Source of the DNA: Oscheius sp. JU75
Taxonomy: Eukaryota; Nematoda; Chromadorea; Rhabditida; Rhabditidae
Reading direction: 5' to 3'
Length of the DNA stretch: 64,000 bases
Assembly (NCBI GenBank): GCA_037178855.1
Contig: JASJZC010000005.1
Span: forward strand, 4,712,001-4,776,000
The first letter of the stretch is position 1. Each line of letters begins with the position of its first letter. This document shows positions 11,693 to 26,555 of the stretch, in pieces. The notes beneath the pieces were generated by a model. That model did not search any database and was not told where the DNA came from. It worked only from the letters and a program-made list of their open reading frames with translations. The translations under genes and the position numbers were made by a program.

Positions 11693-13014
11693 AATTTTCT
11701 TGTTATAAACATTTTACGAATCGAACGCTGTTATACATTCACTACGCTGGAGCTAGAACAACACATGTACGATAAAAGAAGAAAAGGTGAGACTGAGAAG
11801 ACCGCTGACTTCGTTGCTGGTTCCACCGTCATTTCATGGGTAGTAGTCAAGTTGGAATCGCTCAGTAATACTTTATCGTTATCCGGTGTACCTGTCAGAG
11901 ACAATGATCAGTTCAATAGTGCCTACCAAGAGCAAGCAGAGTAAGAAGAATACCCAGCAGGGTATATTCATTTAAGAGAAAACTGAAACCCTGTCGCGAG
12001 GTGAGTAAGATTGAAAACGAAAGCGGATCCATTTTGACCAGTGTCGTAAACAACGGTTTATCAACAGTCTTATTAATCGTGTGGACTGTACGATATGTTA
12101 GATTGTAAATGCCAGGCCGTACATAACATCTCCATACAAAATTGTGGACCATAGTGGAGTTGGAGAAATCAACACATTACTTGATTTTTAGTGGAGGAGA
12201 GAACGAGAAAACTCCATAAAAGACGGTCAATAACAGCTGCAGCTAACTACTTACCAGATATGATCGATGATGCTCAAGTTCAGGTAGACTTTCTTAGCGT
12301 TATTCTACACGCTGAGTTTATTTTTTTTTTTACACACTGTCAAAACGAAAGAATGAATGAAAATCACAAAAAATACTCGCGGCGCACTTTTGCGTACCGA
12401 ACCGAGGTGGGATCTTCGATTCGGTCCGGTTTGAAAAGTTTTTTCTTACATGAGTCACCCGATCCATGGACTAGTCTTGTACATCGACTTAGAGTGGATA
12501 ACAGTTTAGACATGTGGAAGTGAGGTTTTCGATGACGCATTTACAGTTCTACTTGGTGTTCATCAAGAGTGGAGGCGGCGAATTTCCTAGTGTCCATTTG
12601 ACAGCCACCTTCCCCACATGTCAAATACACTCTGGTATGTCTCCCATATTATTCCATATCCTCACTTTCCCGTCCGGTGCGGCTAACCTTTCGGCTAGCG
12701 CTAAGTGTTCCTACTTGCTTCGTTAAATAAAGGAAAGGTTCCTTGGCGTCTAGTGATCCCACCCAAGTTGGTCGAAGTGTCACGTAGTCGGAAGCAGCTT
12801 TTTGTTCGAACCCACATGACAAGTCTTATCAAGAAAAGGTGAGAGTCAGAAGACTTTCATTCGGAAAACGAGACCATTGTCTAATATTATAATTAAATCT
12901 GAATTATGGGTCCGTTTGTAATCAATATCCTAAACAATTAGATATGTGGACGGAACATATCACAAGATGTACAACAGAAAAAGAAGGGAAAACACTAGAT
13001 TTGCATACTTCGGG
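11693..13014. other. Gene-poor interval, RING / DM gene
   Basis: About 1.3 kb between convergent genes. Short open frames exist on both strands but none shows a recognisable domain or a consistent exon chain. Apart from 3' UTRs, I see nothing I can support. Confidence 0.4.
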
Positions 13015-15572
<2,558 letters not shown>

Positions 15573-18500
15573 CTGAAATGATCAATGTTTATGGCTTGAC
15601 GGTGAAGTAAGCAAAGATCTTCATTGACCTAGGAAAGTCATACTAAATAGGAAAAACTCTAATTGATTAGAACTTTTCCTAGCTGATCACAGTGCACGTG
15701 AATGGCTGCAAAACTTCCTGGTTGCAAGTCCAAAAGAGGGACCGAAAGACGAGGAGTCTATCGATCTCTGACCTATCGTTCAGACAGATGTACTTTAGCA
15801 GTGGAAACATAGAAATGGAGGTACTGTCAACCAAAACGGAGATGGTCGAGGGGACAGCGAAGCGCTGTGTGTCCCGGGAAAGGCGGCCCGTGCGCGCTGC
15901 ACCCAATGCACCCAAGTCGTACCCGGCTGTTGGCCCGCCTCCTCGATAAAACGCCAGAGAGGTGGCCATTGATTGACACACTGGCGGAGACAGCGATCGG
16001 GTGACTTTTCAAAACAACAAAGAATTTCGTCTTTCAAAGAGAACCAAATAACTTTGGGATTTGAGGCAATAAATCGATAATGTTCCTCATAGCTTTCCTC
16101 TGGTTTACAATCCATTTGTTCTTTGGCTCCCATTTCGCCGAAAAGAACGAAGAAACTGAAAAATGGCGCAAGCGAACCGCCTGCGCGTTTTACAAAGACT
16201 GTCTCTCTCACTGCGTCCTTCCGACAAAGATACGGTATCCGCAAAGGATCTCTCGCAACCCTTAAAGCAGACACGTGTGTTTTCTGAAGAATCGGGAAAG
16301 GACAGAAACACTGTATGTTTGGAATAGAACGAATAGTCTCAACTAAAGATGGATTTATTGGAAAGTCTTTCTGTTTTTTATAGATCCAGTTATTGGGAAA
16401 GATTCGATAACAAAAATGTTTTGCACCGTTGTCCTTTGAAAAACCCGTCGTGCTCATGTCTTCCACGTGTTCTTTGCCTCAGAACGAATCGAAAATCGAT
16501 TTCTCTGAGTCCTTCTGCCTTATAGTCTCTGCTACCCACGTGCTGTATCGCTGTCGGTCCCTGTGTTTTCTACGTCATCAATCAAATGGCTCTTCTTCAT
16601 AAACTGTGTACATCTGTTGATCTTCGAGAAAGACTCCCTGTGTCAAAGAACGTTCTAATCCTTTGAGGAGGGATACGGTAGCCGAGGGAAGTACGTATGC
16701 CAGGCACGTGAAGGCGCCTTAGACGTTTGACTACAACCATAGAGAGGTTCAGAAGACTTGATATTCTGCTGTCCGTTCGACTGTCAGTTCTTTTCCTCGA
16801 CAACCAACAATCTTTCTGCACCGAAACGACCGTCATAAAGAGATGGCGCGTCTTTCTTCGTCCAGTGCACGAGTGACTCGAGTCTTTGATCGTTCTCTTC
16901 ACCCAACTGGTTTTCGTGTTTTCAGAAAACAGAGACAAATAGTAAAAGGACGGAAACACGTGAAGATTACCAATGGGATTGGCGAAAGTTGGAAAAGATA
17001 CAGAGGCGGAATTGTAGAAGGGGCAACTTTCGAGACCTATTAGAGACTGCTCTCGGATTTCGTCTGGCAGTTATATCTAGTTCTACGGCCAAAAAAGTTA
17101 GTCTACTGAGATCTTTTGTGATTTATCGGAATAAGTGAGAGAGAGAGACTACAGTAATTATCAGCAGATATTCGGGCCAAAGACGTACCGGCCGTTCCGA
17201 AATCGTTCCTACAAAAAAGACTTTTGCAGAGTCTGTTCGTTCTTTCTGTCTCCTTATGAGAAGCACGTGTGACTCTTAGACTCGTCTCTGAGCAAACGAA
17301 GGCCGTGCCAGCCAGCATAGAATGATGGGGAACCCCCGCACGCACTCCAATGCACCGAAACGACGGTGCATGGCTGGCGCTGATACGGGCCAAACCGCTT
17401 TTTGGAGAAGAAAACTGATTGATTGTGACTGGAAAACGGGCGCACCCATCCATACCGCCTGACTTCTCTTCGACTTTTCTTTTTTTTCTACAGATGAATC
17501 TACTGGGAGAGGAGATCATCCGATCTCGAGCATAGTCCAAATTTTTAATGATTACCGAATGGCCCGAAGATCATCGATGAAAGAAAAGTTAGGTTGACAA
17601 ATTCAAAATGCAATTAAAATGTGCTCTGCCATACTACCTGAAATCATACCCCACGGAGAAAACTTGAAACTTGCTGCTTTAGGCTCACTAGTATCTAGTT
17701 AAATGAAATTGTTGAAGGGAACTGAAGATTATAACTTCGATAATTAGCCTACTTTTTCTGCAAAAAAGTGCATCCAACGAACCATTTTCCATTCGCAGAG
17801 GCTTAGCTTGAATACTCTTTGGTCTGAGCGAGGAAGTGCAACCGAAAACCAAAAGTGGTACTACGGTAGGCATGAGATGAGGAAGTTGGACGTCTATGGA
17901 AACAATCATAAATATAGGAAGAGAAATATTATGAGAGACAGGTGCTCATATCAGTAATTGGCTCAATTGAGAACGCTGCCTATGAGAGACAGATGCTGTC
18001 GAGGGACGAGAGTACAAAATGTCCACAGGAACTCGTCGGTTAGAGTTATGAGAGCTTCTAATTAAAAATTAAAAAGAAAAGTCCAGAACAAGGCTATACG
18101 GTTTGCATAGTACCGAATGGCTTACTTTGATCAGTCGTGAGCAGTCCACTAAAGGAACAGGGATAATCTAATCGGTCACGTTCCACGATCTTCCTGATAA
18201 CAGATGGCTATTTGAACATTGGTACTAAGCACTGTTAGTGACTCCCAAAGAAGAAGGGCAGACTCGAAATAGGTAAGGCATGCATGTTTCTTTCATAGGT
18301 CGATTCATTTACAATACGCGGACGGTATTTTCAAATTGCTACAAAAATCAAGTAATTATGGTAGTCAATTCGAACGAAGCCCTAAATTCTTTTGCTCCCT
18401 ACAAACAGTTACTTTGGAATTCAAATAAAGCAACTAACTATCGGTACTGCTGGAAAGTGTGACCCTTGTAAATTGAAGCTTGTTTGAGCAGATGAGATCC

Positions 18501-19258
18501 AGATTAATTCGGTCCACGCCAGGTGCACGTGCACTCAGACAGCTATAATGTATTTGCGAGTCAGCAAAGATAGCCTTTTCGCTTACATTATTTACACAAA
18601 AGAACGAGTCTGGTCTAACTGTTGAAATCAGCCGAAGGAATACTGTACTGACGAAAAAGGAAACACTCTAATGAGTCGATTCACATGTTTCAAAAGATAG
18701 CTATAACGGTAAACAGAAAAGGAAAAACAAGGAAGTCGACAAATGGCGGAGTCTCTTTCGAGTCATACACTCGAGATCTTTTGGCCATCTCAACGGCATC
18801 AAAGTAATAAGCTCAGTAACAGTCTAGTTTAAATAAGTTATTAGTGATAGTAATACAGTGGAAATAGATTCTGTCGTACTGTATTTGACTATGCTGGATA
18901 AAAGCCGTAAATGTTGGGCTACAAAACATACATTATTGCAACTACAAATGCCGAAATTAACTGGTTTGTCATCGAGAACTAATTGTGAGACGTCTGGCGA
19001 AGACCCAATACGAAGTACGGTAGCCTAAGCTTGTGACGTACACTTGCAAAATCCCAAACGACCTTGTCGTCAGAAGGGAAGTGTTTCCTCGGGCAGAAAC
19101 AAACATGCGCAAAATGACACAGGTTTTTGAGCATCAGAAAGGGGGTTCCTTGCAAACCAGACTGTTCTTCGCAGCTATTCCCTACAAAGGTTATGGATGA
19201 AAGGAGGTCCAAAGAAAGTGAACAAATTCATATAAATTGCAGATTGGCAACATTATTT
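15573..19258. other. 3.7-kb gene-poor region upstream of the DM gene
   Basis: No exon chain could be built on either strand. It probably holds the missing first exon(s), promoter and control region of the DM-domain gene, plus the 3' flank of the tryparedoxin gene. A 223-codon minus-strand open frame (15795-16466) has no recognisable domain. A 61-codon plus frame at 16080-16265 starts with a signal-peptide-like stretch. Confidence 0.45.
16080..16265 (+). CDS. Possible small secreted peptide ORF (doubtful)
   Basis: 61-codon open frame starting MFLIAFLWFTIHLFFGSHFA, a convincing signal-peptide shape. A charged segment with dibasic sites (WRKR) and a cysteine-bearing tail CAFYKDCLSHCVLP follow. 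No splice support, homology or conserved neighbour was seen, and it overlaps a long antisense frame. It may be chance. Confidence 0.2.
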   Translation: MFLIAFLWFTIHLFFGSHFAEKNEETEKWRKRTACAFYKDCLSHCVLPTKIRYPQRISRNP

Positions 19259-20293
19259 TTACATGTTGAAGAAAGTTTCCCACTCCTCGTAGAGCTCTTC
19301 GGCATCGGATCCTTTCTCCTGGACTTCGGTACGAGCATCTTGAACAACGACAGCTCCATCGGCTTTGACAACACGCATAGCCGGAATCGTCTTGACTTCG
19401 TACTTTGCCAGGAGCTCCCTGAAATCCATTTATATAAGGTTATCGCATCAAAATTCACGTGTTTTTAAAAAATTGAAACTGATAGAATACGGCTTTTTAG
19501 CAAAATTCCGTAAAGTTTCAGACCAGGGCGCTGTCACATCTTTTATTCTGTTCAGAAACAGTATTGACTGGTGGCATACTGTAGACTTTTTTTCTCGCGG
19601 AATCCGTCGTGCTAGTCCTTTAACATTTGGCAGCGAATTTCACCGATTATCCTATGAATTTTTTTTCCTTATCAGATGTTTTTGTTATTATTCGTTATGT
19701 CTGAAAATAACCGTAAAAAAAGTTGAGAAAATTGGCGAAAAGAACAAGAAAACTGCAAAAATCCGCTGCAAAATGAGAGAACTGACGTGGCGGGTCCCGC
19801 GGGGAGAAATTCTACATATGCCGCCAGTCAATATCATTCCTGAACAGATTATACAATCCTTAAAATTTATCTGTTGCATTGGTTCCATTCAAATTTCAGC
19901 GGATGATAAATACTTACTGAATCTTCGGACTGCCGAAAGGAATAGTGGTCCATTCTCCGTGGTGATCGTTGAAATATTCGTTCAGGTCTTCTTCCTCTTT
20001 GTCACGGGAAACGAAGACAATTTCGAAGTTGCTGTGCTTTTCCTTGATAGCTTCGTAGAATCTCTGTAAAAAACTAATTTGAAAATAACTAAGTGAATAT
20101 CACCTTCAGCTTAGGAGTGAAGTTACGGCAGGGTGGGCACCAGCCGGCGGAGAAATACAGGCCAACAATCTGAAAAACGTTGTTGAATTAATGGAGAAGC
20201 AAGAAAACATACTTTATCCTTCAGGAAATCTCCAGCGTCAACTTTCGATCCATCCTGCAGTTGCAACTGCTCTCCAGCTAGCAGATCGGACAT
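19259..20293 (-). CDS. Tryparedoxin/nucleoredoxin-like thioredoxin-fold protein
   Basis: Exons 20213-20293, 20104-20169, 19918-20063 and 19259-19418 join to 150 residues, the size of single-domain tryparedoxin-like proteins. The active site is [15 protein letters not shown] (WCPPC), followed by [19 protein letters not shown] and the cis-Pro region [15 protein letters not shown]. It would reduce protein disulphides in the cytosol; the partner is unknown. No signal peptide is visible (start [18 protein letters not shown]). The last intron (19419-19917) is 499 nt, far longer than the others. TTCTTCAG lies 5 nt upstream of the ATG, a probable trans-splice acceptor. Confidence 0.93.
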
Positions 20294-20621
20294 TTTTTCT
20301 GAAGAATTGAATTAAGAATCAATATGAAAGAACATTCGAGAGCTATCAGCATTGCGACATGTAACAAGGATGACAAATAGGGCCGAAAATGAGGGGACTT
20401 TGCTCGCGAAAGAAGGTCGTTCATTGTTTGCGTTCGCTTCGCGCCCATTTCCAGAGCGATCTTACCGTAACCGAAAATAGATACTAAAATAATGGGAAAA
20501 CAGAAAGAGTAAAAACTTTATTGTTCTCTGGCAACACAGTCGCTACATCGAAAGACATTACCCGGTCAGTAATCACGAATGGCAAAATACCGTAGAATAG
20601 ACTTCTTCCATGGGGAAAATA

Positions 20622-22657
20622 CTAACAACGTTTACAGGAGGCTTTGCAGAAGATTTTCATGAACTTGCTGTCGCTTGAACATTCCCCAATCTTGGCCCAG
20701 TAGCCACAGAAGAGGTTTTTGTCTTCGCACTTTGGTTTCTCCTTCTCGACCACTACTTTCTCTTTCTTTTCAGATCCATGAACGTCTCCAGGCTCTGAAT
20801 TACCGTACCGAAGCTTCAAACTAGAGAGTACCTCGGTCACAAAGACGACAAGACTTTCGACAGTAGTGAGACATATATTTGACGGAATGAGAACAATGAC
20901 CAAGCTGTTCCCACAGACCACAATGAGCATTCAGATCCTCACATTCTGGAAAGAACCTCAACATTACTGTTATCTCCAAGACTTACTCTTCTTTCTCAGC
21001 GGTTTAGCTGTCGTAGTAATGATCCTCGTAGTTGTTGGCTTCTTTCGAGTAGTCGTACTGCCTGCGGTTGTCTCTTCCTCTTCTGTTGTTGTTGGTTCCG
21101 TTGTCGTGGTCGTAGTTGTGGTAGTAGTAGTCGTTGTCTTGGCGAAAGCTCCACATTCGTACAACTTGTTGATCTAAATCTCTCTTGTCTCAGAATCCTC
21201 TTCCAAATCAATTAAGTGCCTTTAAACTGACCTTCAAGGCGTCGATCTCACTTAGACGATAACGCTGACCAACCTCGGCATTGCTGTCTTTCGGCACGAT
21301 GGTGGCCTGAACATTATATTTTTGATACTTTTTCGGCCCCTATCGATAAGCTTATGCAAAGCACTCTGTCATTCTCTCTATCTTCCTCCACAGAGGAATA
21401 GTGCCAAGTGAGTTGCGATTTTGTTATCATCACCTACCTTTCCGTTTTTGGAGAAAGCCAACTTATGATAATGCATCACACTCGAGTAGTCGTACTTTAG
21501 TCCCACTGGAACCTCCTTATAGTTTGATACAAGGATTCAAAAACTCACACGGATCGATGATCTTCTTCGGATACTTCTCAAAATTTCTCATCATCCCTAA
21601 AGTTTCTTTATTGATTGAGGCGTAGAAACTAGTACCTGGTCGGATGTTGTCCTCAACGATATCGACGTAATCGTCTCTGTCGGTTCGGGAGTGTTCGTGG
21701 AAGAAGCCGAGAGCATGCATCAGCTAGAGGACAGATTGAAATGACAAATCTCTCGACTACCTCATGTGCAATGATTCCCTTTGAGAAACACTTGTCCACC
21801 TCGAGAGAAACAGTCTGGTTGCCTCCGGCTCGTCCAACATACGAAGAACATCTGTTGCATCTCTCTTTTTCTTCTTTTCTCCGACTCACCCAAAAGCAAC
21901 ATTTCTCTTGACATAGATGTAGTCGAAGTCCTCTTCAGCTCTCGGAACAAATCGAATACATGTCTTCTCCTTGTACTCATCAAAAGCCTGCGCAATGGCA
22001 GCTCGTTGACTAAAAGAGAAGAATTGACACCTCTAATTGTTTGCTATTGTGAGGTGTGAGCAGAAAAAGAGAAAGGACAAACAGCTCGTGCTCGCGCAGA
22101 AACAAAGAAGACAAACTCTGAAGGCGCGAAGACCCATTTAGAAAGAATGCTGCTACTTTTTTTTTAAATACTTACTCGGCAGTCATTCCTTCCTCCAACA
22201 TGTAGGGAACTATTCCATCAGTCCAAAGTTTGTCGGGATAGGTTTGCAGATTCAACGAACTGTGGTACTGAATTCGAAGAAGGTTTGGAACAGACCGCTA
22301 GACATACCGGTCTATTGAAAACGTGGTCGAATTCGTCCATGGGAGAGTCACGCATACGTTGATTGATGATGTTACTTTCATCCGAGGGAATTCCTACTAT
22401 GTCTCCCTCGAACAGCTGGGAGTTTTGAATGGAATCCAAGTCGGCTGCCGTTGGACGAGCCACAGGTTTTTGAGAAGCGTAGACAAAGTCATCCGGTGAT
22501 AGAAACCGTTCAGAGAAATCTATACAATCAAATTAATTCATTAATAAGAAAATGTACCGTCAAATTTGATTTTGTCTGTAAGATCACCATCGTGAGGCAG
22601 GTTCACTACACCGGCTGACCAGACCAGACTCGGGAGAAAGAGAAGCCGCAAAGTCAT
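20622..22657 (-). CDS. Astacin metalloprotease with two C-terminal ShKT domains (NAS-type)
   Basis: Secreted zinc endopeptidase of the nematode NAS family, closest in pattern to NAS-14. Twelve exons. Order: signal peptide ([16 protein letters not shown]), propeptide, astacin domain with zinc site [15 protein letters not shown] and Met-turn [19 protein letters not shown] at the domain end, a Thr-rich linker (ACN codon run, about 21040-21150), then two ShKT modules ([18 protein letters not shown]... and [18 protein letters not shown]...), each with six cysteines. The propeptide lacks an obvious Cys/Asp switch that I can place. The splice at 21516-21548 is out of phase by one base in every combination tried, so either the junction is misread or the locus carries a small lesion. 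Introns of 33-166 nt. Confidence 0.9.
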
Positions 22658-23537
22658 GCTCTAAATAGAAGTTTGTTATTTGGTTCTACAGACTCAAAAT
22701 GCATGAGAAACCTCTAAAAAGCGGGGATTTAAAGACGAGGATACACCACCGGAGACCATGTCGGCTGACCGCAAACAGCGCCTCCGAGTCAAACAAAGAG
22801 CAGCCAAAAGGCTGTCTCAGCCGGCTGACGGATTCACAAAAAGCATGCTCAGCAGACTTTCCGTGGACAGCTCCAACACAAAGGATCATTGAAAGAGACA
22901 AATCTTAGTTATTGCAAAATCTAAGACCACTCCCTTAGAAGACCCTTGAGATGGGCTATCGTCTATTGCTTGGCTACCACTAGTCGTAGGAACCAACGGT
23001 ATCTTTGATGGGTTGGGCAGAGAGGAAAGAGGAGAGAGTACAATTGCCGCGGAACGAAGAGCCACGGACGGCTCGCGGGTTCGAAGCAAGAATGACCCCG
23101 GGAAGACCAGATCGTCCCAATTCGGACTCGAGTGCTTCTATTTTCTGGAGGCTTGAAGAGAGTAAGCCGGTCGGAGAGGGCCAAAAGACTGCTCCGCCCT
23201 GACTCATGGACTGTTTGTCCATTCGAATCGTCGCCATTGTTCAGCCAGCCCCCGAGGGCGACGAGAGGATTCCAGCCGAGATCGCATGTTGTTGCAGGGC
23301 AGAAATATCTTTTTTTGGAAGCAACTCTCTGACACTTGATATTTTCGGAAACGAACAAAACATGACTTTCATTCGCTTTCGCTCCGACACGCTGTCATAA
23401 TATCAGGACGCTATACATTTTTACGGAAGTTCTGTTGGATTCCTTCCTTTCTTTCCCACGACTCCGTCCATCAAAACGACTTGCGACAAATCCCTTCTAG
23501 TCACTGAAGGGTGTCATTCGCCTGCTTCTCCGCAGCT
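22658..23537. other. Divergent intergenic region, astacin / acid phosphatase
   Basis: 880 bp between divergent genes. An 85-codon minus-strand open frame (22980-23237) has a protein-like composition (for example LQKIEALESELGRSGLPG) but no start context, splice partner or recognisable domain. The rest should be promoter sequence. Confidence 0.35.
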
Positions 23538-25019
23538 ATGAGGTGAGTTCAGAGTAACGGATTATTTTGGGCACCCTTCAGAGTACAACTCTACTTATGG
23601 CTACTCTTTCAATGCTGCTCTGCTAAAGTCATTCAAATCTTTGTTCTTTGGAGACACGGAGATCGCGCTCCAGGAGAACTTCCCTATCCAAGCGATGCTT
23701 ACAATGAATCTTTTTGGCCTCGAGGATGGGATCAGCTCACTGAGGAGGGAATTCGCCAGACTCATTCATTGGGGAAATGGCTCCGAAACAAATACGTCTT
23801 CGAGAATCCTCTATTGTCCGAAGAGTTCAATCGAAAAGAGGTATTTTAAAATACAACAGAAGTAAATAAAGTAAAGATTCTATTCCGAAGTTCCAATGCA
23901 GACCGCGCAATCGAGTCGGCTCAAGGAGTCGCGGCTGGTCTCTTTCCGGCCAAAAGTTCAAAAATCTGGGCGAATCCTTCCGATCCAGTGGGATGGCAGC
24001 CCGTGCCCATATTTTCTGCCACATATGGTGTTGAAGATCCTGTGAGTTCTAAACTTGAGAGAATTATGTTTATAGCTCCTACGACCGACGGGAGTGGAAT
24101 GTCCAATGGTCAAGGCATTGATCAACAGCAGAACAGAAAGCCTAGCTCATTCCATAAACTCGGAATACAGGGATCTTTTCCAACTTCTTGCCAATCACAC
24201 AGGAATTCCGAAAATCTCTTTTAAAAACGTCAAAAAGCTTCATGGAATCACGATTGAGGTCAGCTAATTGAATTCATCAGATCTTCCTCAGATGCTACAT
24301 GACCTTGAACAGCCCAGTTGGGTCTTTGATCTCTGGAATGGTTCTCGCATAATTGACCATATTCACGAGCTCAAACGGATCAATCGGTTGAGCAATTTTG
24401 ACAGCAAAGAGAAGGCTAGAGTGCGGTCAGTTCTGCTCGTTTTGACCCGAATGATTTATCTTCAGAGCAGGGTTTCTCTTGAACGACATAGCAGTCAATC
24501 TCGAGTTTACGAGTAGAGGATTATTAACGAGGAAAGCTTTTATGTATTCCTCCGTAGGTCTTTCCAAAGTGTGGACGAGAGAATAGTTTCAGCATGATGG
24601 AACAGTAAATTCTTTGATGTACAGTCTTGGGATTGGCAACAATCTCCTTGTACCCTATGCTGCAGCTGTAATTACAGAAGTCCACTTGGAGGAGAATCAG
24701 TATTTTGTTCGGGTTTGTATTGATGATCTATTGAGCAGAGAATCACATTTCAGATGTTGTACAAGAACGAAACCGACCGAAGCCATTCTCTCATCCTTCC
24801 CGGCTGCTCCGAAGTATGTCCACTAACTGCATTCCTCAACGGAATTGAAAGCTTGCGAATAAGCAGCCTACAGAAAGTGAAAGAAGTAAAGAACCTGCTG
24901 CTTCTTTAAAACGAGTGCATTTTCAGGTGTGTCGGCTTGCATCTTCGACGTCCTCTCCGACCTCTTCGACCACCTTCGTCGTTCTGTTTGTGGGAATTTT
25001 TGTATTCTTGTCTTTGTGA
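23538..25019 (+). CDS. Histidine acid phosphatase (ACP/PHO-type), membrane-anchored
   Basis: Histidine-phosphatase superfamily, branch 2, extracellular or lysosomal phosphomonoesterase. Nine exons (23538-23542, 23582-23840, 23877-24041, 24076-24258, 24292-24425, 24466-24553, 24593-24712, 24754-24885, 24927-25019) give 392 residues. The first exon holds only 5 coding bases. A signal peptide (VQLYLWLLFQCCSA) leads straight into the catalytic VLWRHGDRAP. ILFRSSNADRAIESA supplies the second arginine, YSSHDGTVNSLMYSLG the HD pair, and LPGCSEVCPLTAFL the family's C-terminal disulphide. The protein ends in a hydrophobic helix (VVLFVGIFVFLSL), suggesting a type I anchor. CTCCGCAG precedes the ATG by 2 nt. 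Intron 4 is 33 nt. Confidence 0.93.
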
Positions 25020-25177
25020 TCAAATAAATGCATTTCTGTAATATTTGAAAGCATTGAACGGCGTCAAGTTGCCACAACATGACTTGTTAACTTTAATTCG
25101 ACTTGCGAAACTCGCTTGTCCCTTGGGGCACACTCGCCTACTGCTCCCGTGTGCTGTTGCTTCTTCTGCTACATTTC

Positions 25178-25488
25178 AAATCAGGCATTTCCACTTTCTC
25201 TTCAAATGTTTGTAACTCTTTTGCTCTAACTCTCAGTTAGCATTCTCTCTCACCTTAACTAGGATCTGGGGCATTCCCGTGCAACCCAGTTCCAAATACT
25301 TTGAGGATTTAGTCTTAGGGCCGCATCGGGCTGCGATAGTGCTCTTCGGAGTGATCAAATCAGATGTTAAAGACTGGAGTGGTGTCGAGGTATGTGAGGC
25401 TGGTTGAAGTCCTTCCAAAATAAGCCCGAATAAAAACAAAACAAAATCAAAGAAACGCTAGCCCCGTGGTCTTTTCTCCCGACAGTTT
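25178..25488. repeat. Inverted repeat, left arm (311 bp)
   Basis: Pairs with 26245-26555 in inverted orientation. By direct comparison I count 5 mismatches in 311 positions and no gaps (98.4%). The arm carries an exon-like open frame on the minus strand containing ARCGPKTKSSKYLELGCTG and ending at a GTGAGA donor. Confidence 0.95.
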
Positions 25489-26244
25489 ACAGACTCTCAT
25501 AAAGGTAAAACTTCGACGCAGTTCTTCAAGACACCAAAGGAACTGTAAAAGACGAGAATTGCTGGAAATGCAGTGTGATTGGCTTTGTTGGGAGAGGTCA
25601 CGGATCCTCGCAAGTCTGTCCGAAGAATGGTGCTGTAATGAGGATAATCTGGAGCTGCAGCGGGAAGAACATGTGCAGAACCCTGAGTGCTGAACACGTG
25701 ATTTGGAGGAGTAGTCTGCCCGATTCCGCTGGAAAGTGCCGCAGAACTGCATTGCTCGGAAAAAGGCCTACTTGGGCGACCCGACTCGTTTTGATTCCAC
25801 TTGAGATTTTCGACTCGACGCCCAAGTATACTCGTGTGCAAAAGTTTGGCGACCCCAGAGAATGTGTTTAAAAAAGAACTGCAAGGTCGAGGTACGGGTG
25901 TTGATCCCACGAGCTCAAAATTTGATTTAGGAGAGGAGTCATGCCCATACTGTAGAAATCTGTCCTGTCGAGACAGGTTAAGCTGAAATAATGTGATATA
26001 ACCTGTCATGACTTGTCGAGATTCTGGGAAAATCAGGCATGACCTCTTCTCCTCTGACTAATCTCGTCAGCGTGTTCACCTATTTGAATTCTTGGATAGG
26101 CATTTGTTCAGTAGCGTACTTTCTTCACATGACACACTGCAGTCTCTGAGACCATAATCATCTATTTGTTCGACAGTGAGCAACTTCGGTACGTTTTTTT
26201 CGGTATTTAGAGGCTGACTAGAAGGGGTCTCTACCAGAATTTGA
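25489..26244. other. Unique spacer of the large inverted repeat
   Basis: 756 bp. The minus strand is open for 170 codons (25497-26009), with no recognisable domain. A short palindrome CCTGTCGAGACAGG lies near 25965-25980. No transposase motif is visible. Confidence 0.6.
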
Positions 26245-26555
26245 AAACTGTCGGGAGAAAAGACCACGGGGCTAGCGTTTCTTTGATTTTGTTTTGTTTT
26301 GATTCGGGCTCATTTTGGAAGAACTTCAACCAGCCTCACACACCTCGACACCACTCCAGTCTCTAACATCTGATTTGATCACTCCGAAGAGCACTATCGC
26401 AGCCCGATGCGGCCCTAAGACTAAATCCTCAAAGTATTTGGAACTGGGTTGCACGGGAATGCCCCAGATCCTAGTTAAGGTGAGAGAGAATGCTAACTGA
26501 GAGTTAGAGCAAAAGAGTTACAAACATTTGAAGAGAAAGTGGAAATGCCTGATTT
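26245..26555. repeat. Inverted repeat, right arm (311 bp)
   Basis: Inverted copy of 25178-25488. The exon-like frame is kept open here too, on the plus strand, with a few amino-acid changes and the same donor after the codon for Lys. Confidence 0.95.

Noticed and set aside
15795-16466. 223-codon open frame on the minus strand
   Set aside because: No domain, no start context, no flanking exons and composition unlike the real exons; long frames occur by chance in this GC-balanced stretch.
20970-21164. ACN trinucleotide run considered as a microsatellite
   Set aside because: It is in frame within the astacin Thr-rich linker and interrupted by other codons, so it is coding low-complexity sequence.
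22980-23237. 85-codon minus-strand frame with protein-like composition
   Set aside because: No homology, splice partner or expression cue; it lies in a divergent promoter region. Mentioned only in the intergenic entry.
25497-26009. 170-codon minus-strand frame in the inverted-repeat spacer, considered as a transposase
   Set aside because: No catalytic DDE/DDD pattern, zinc finger or other transposase hallmark is visible.
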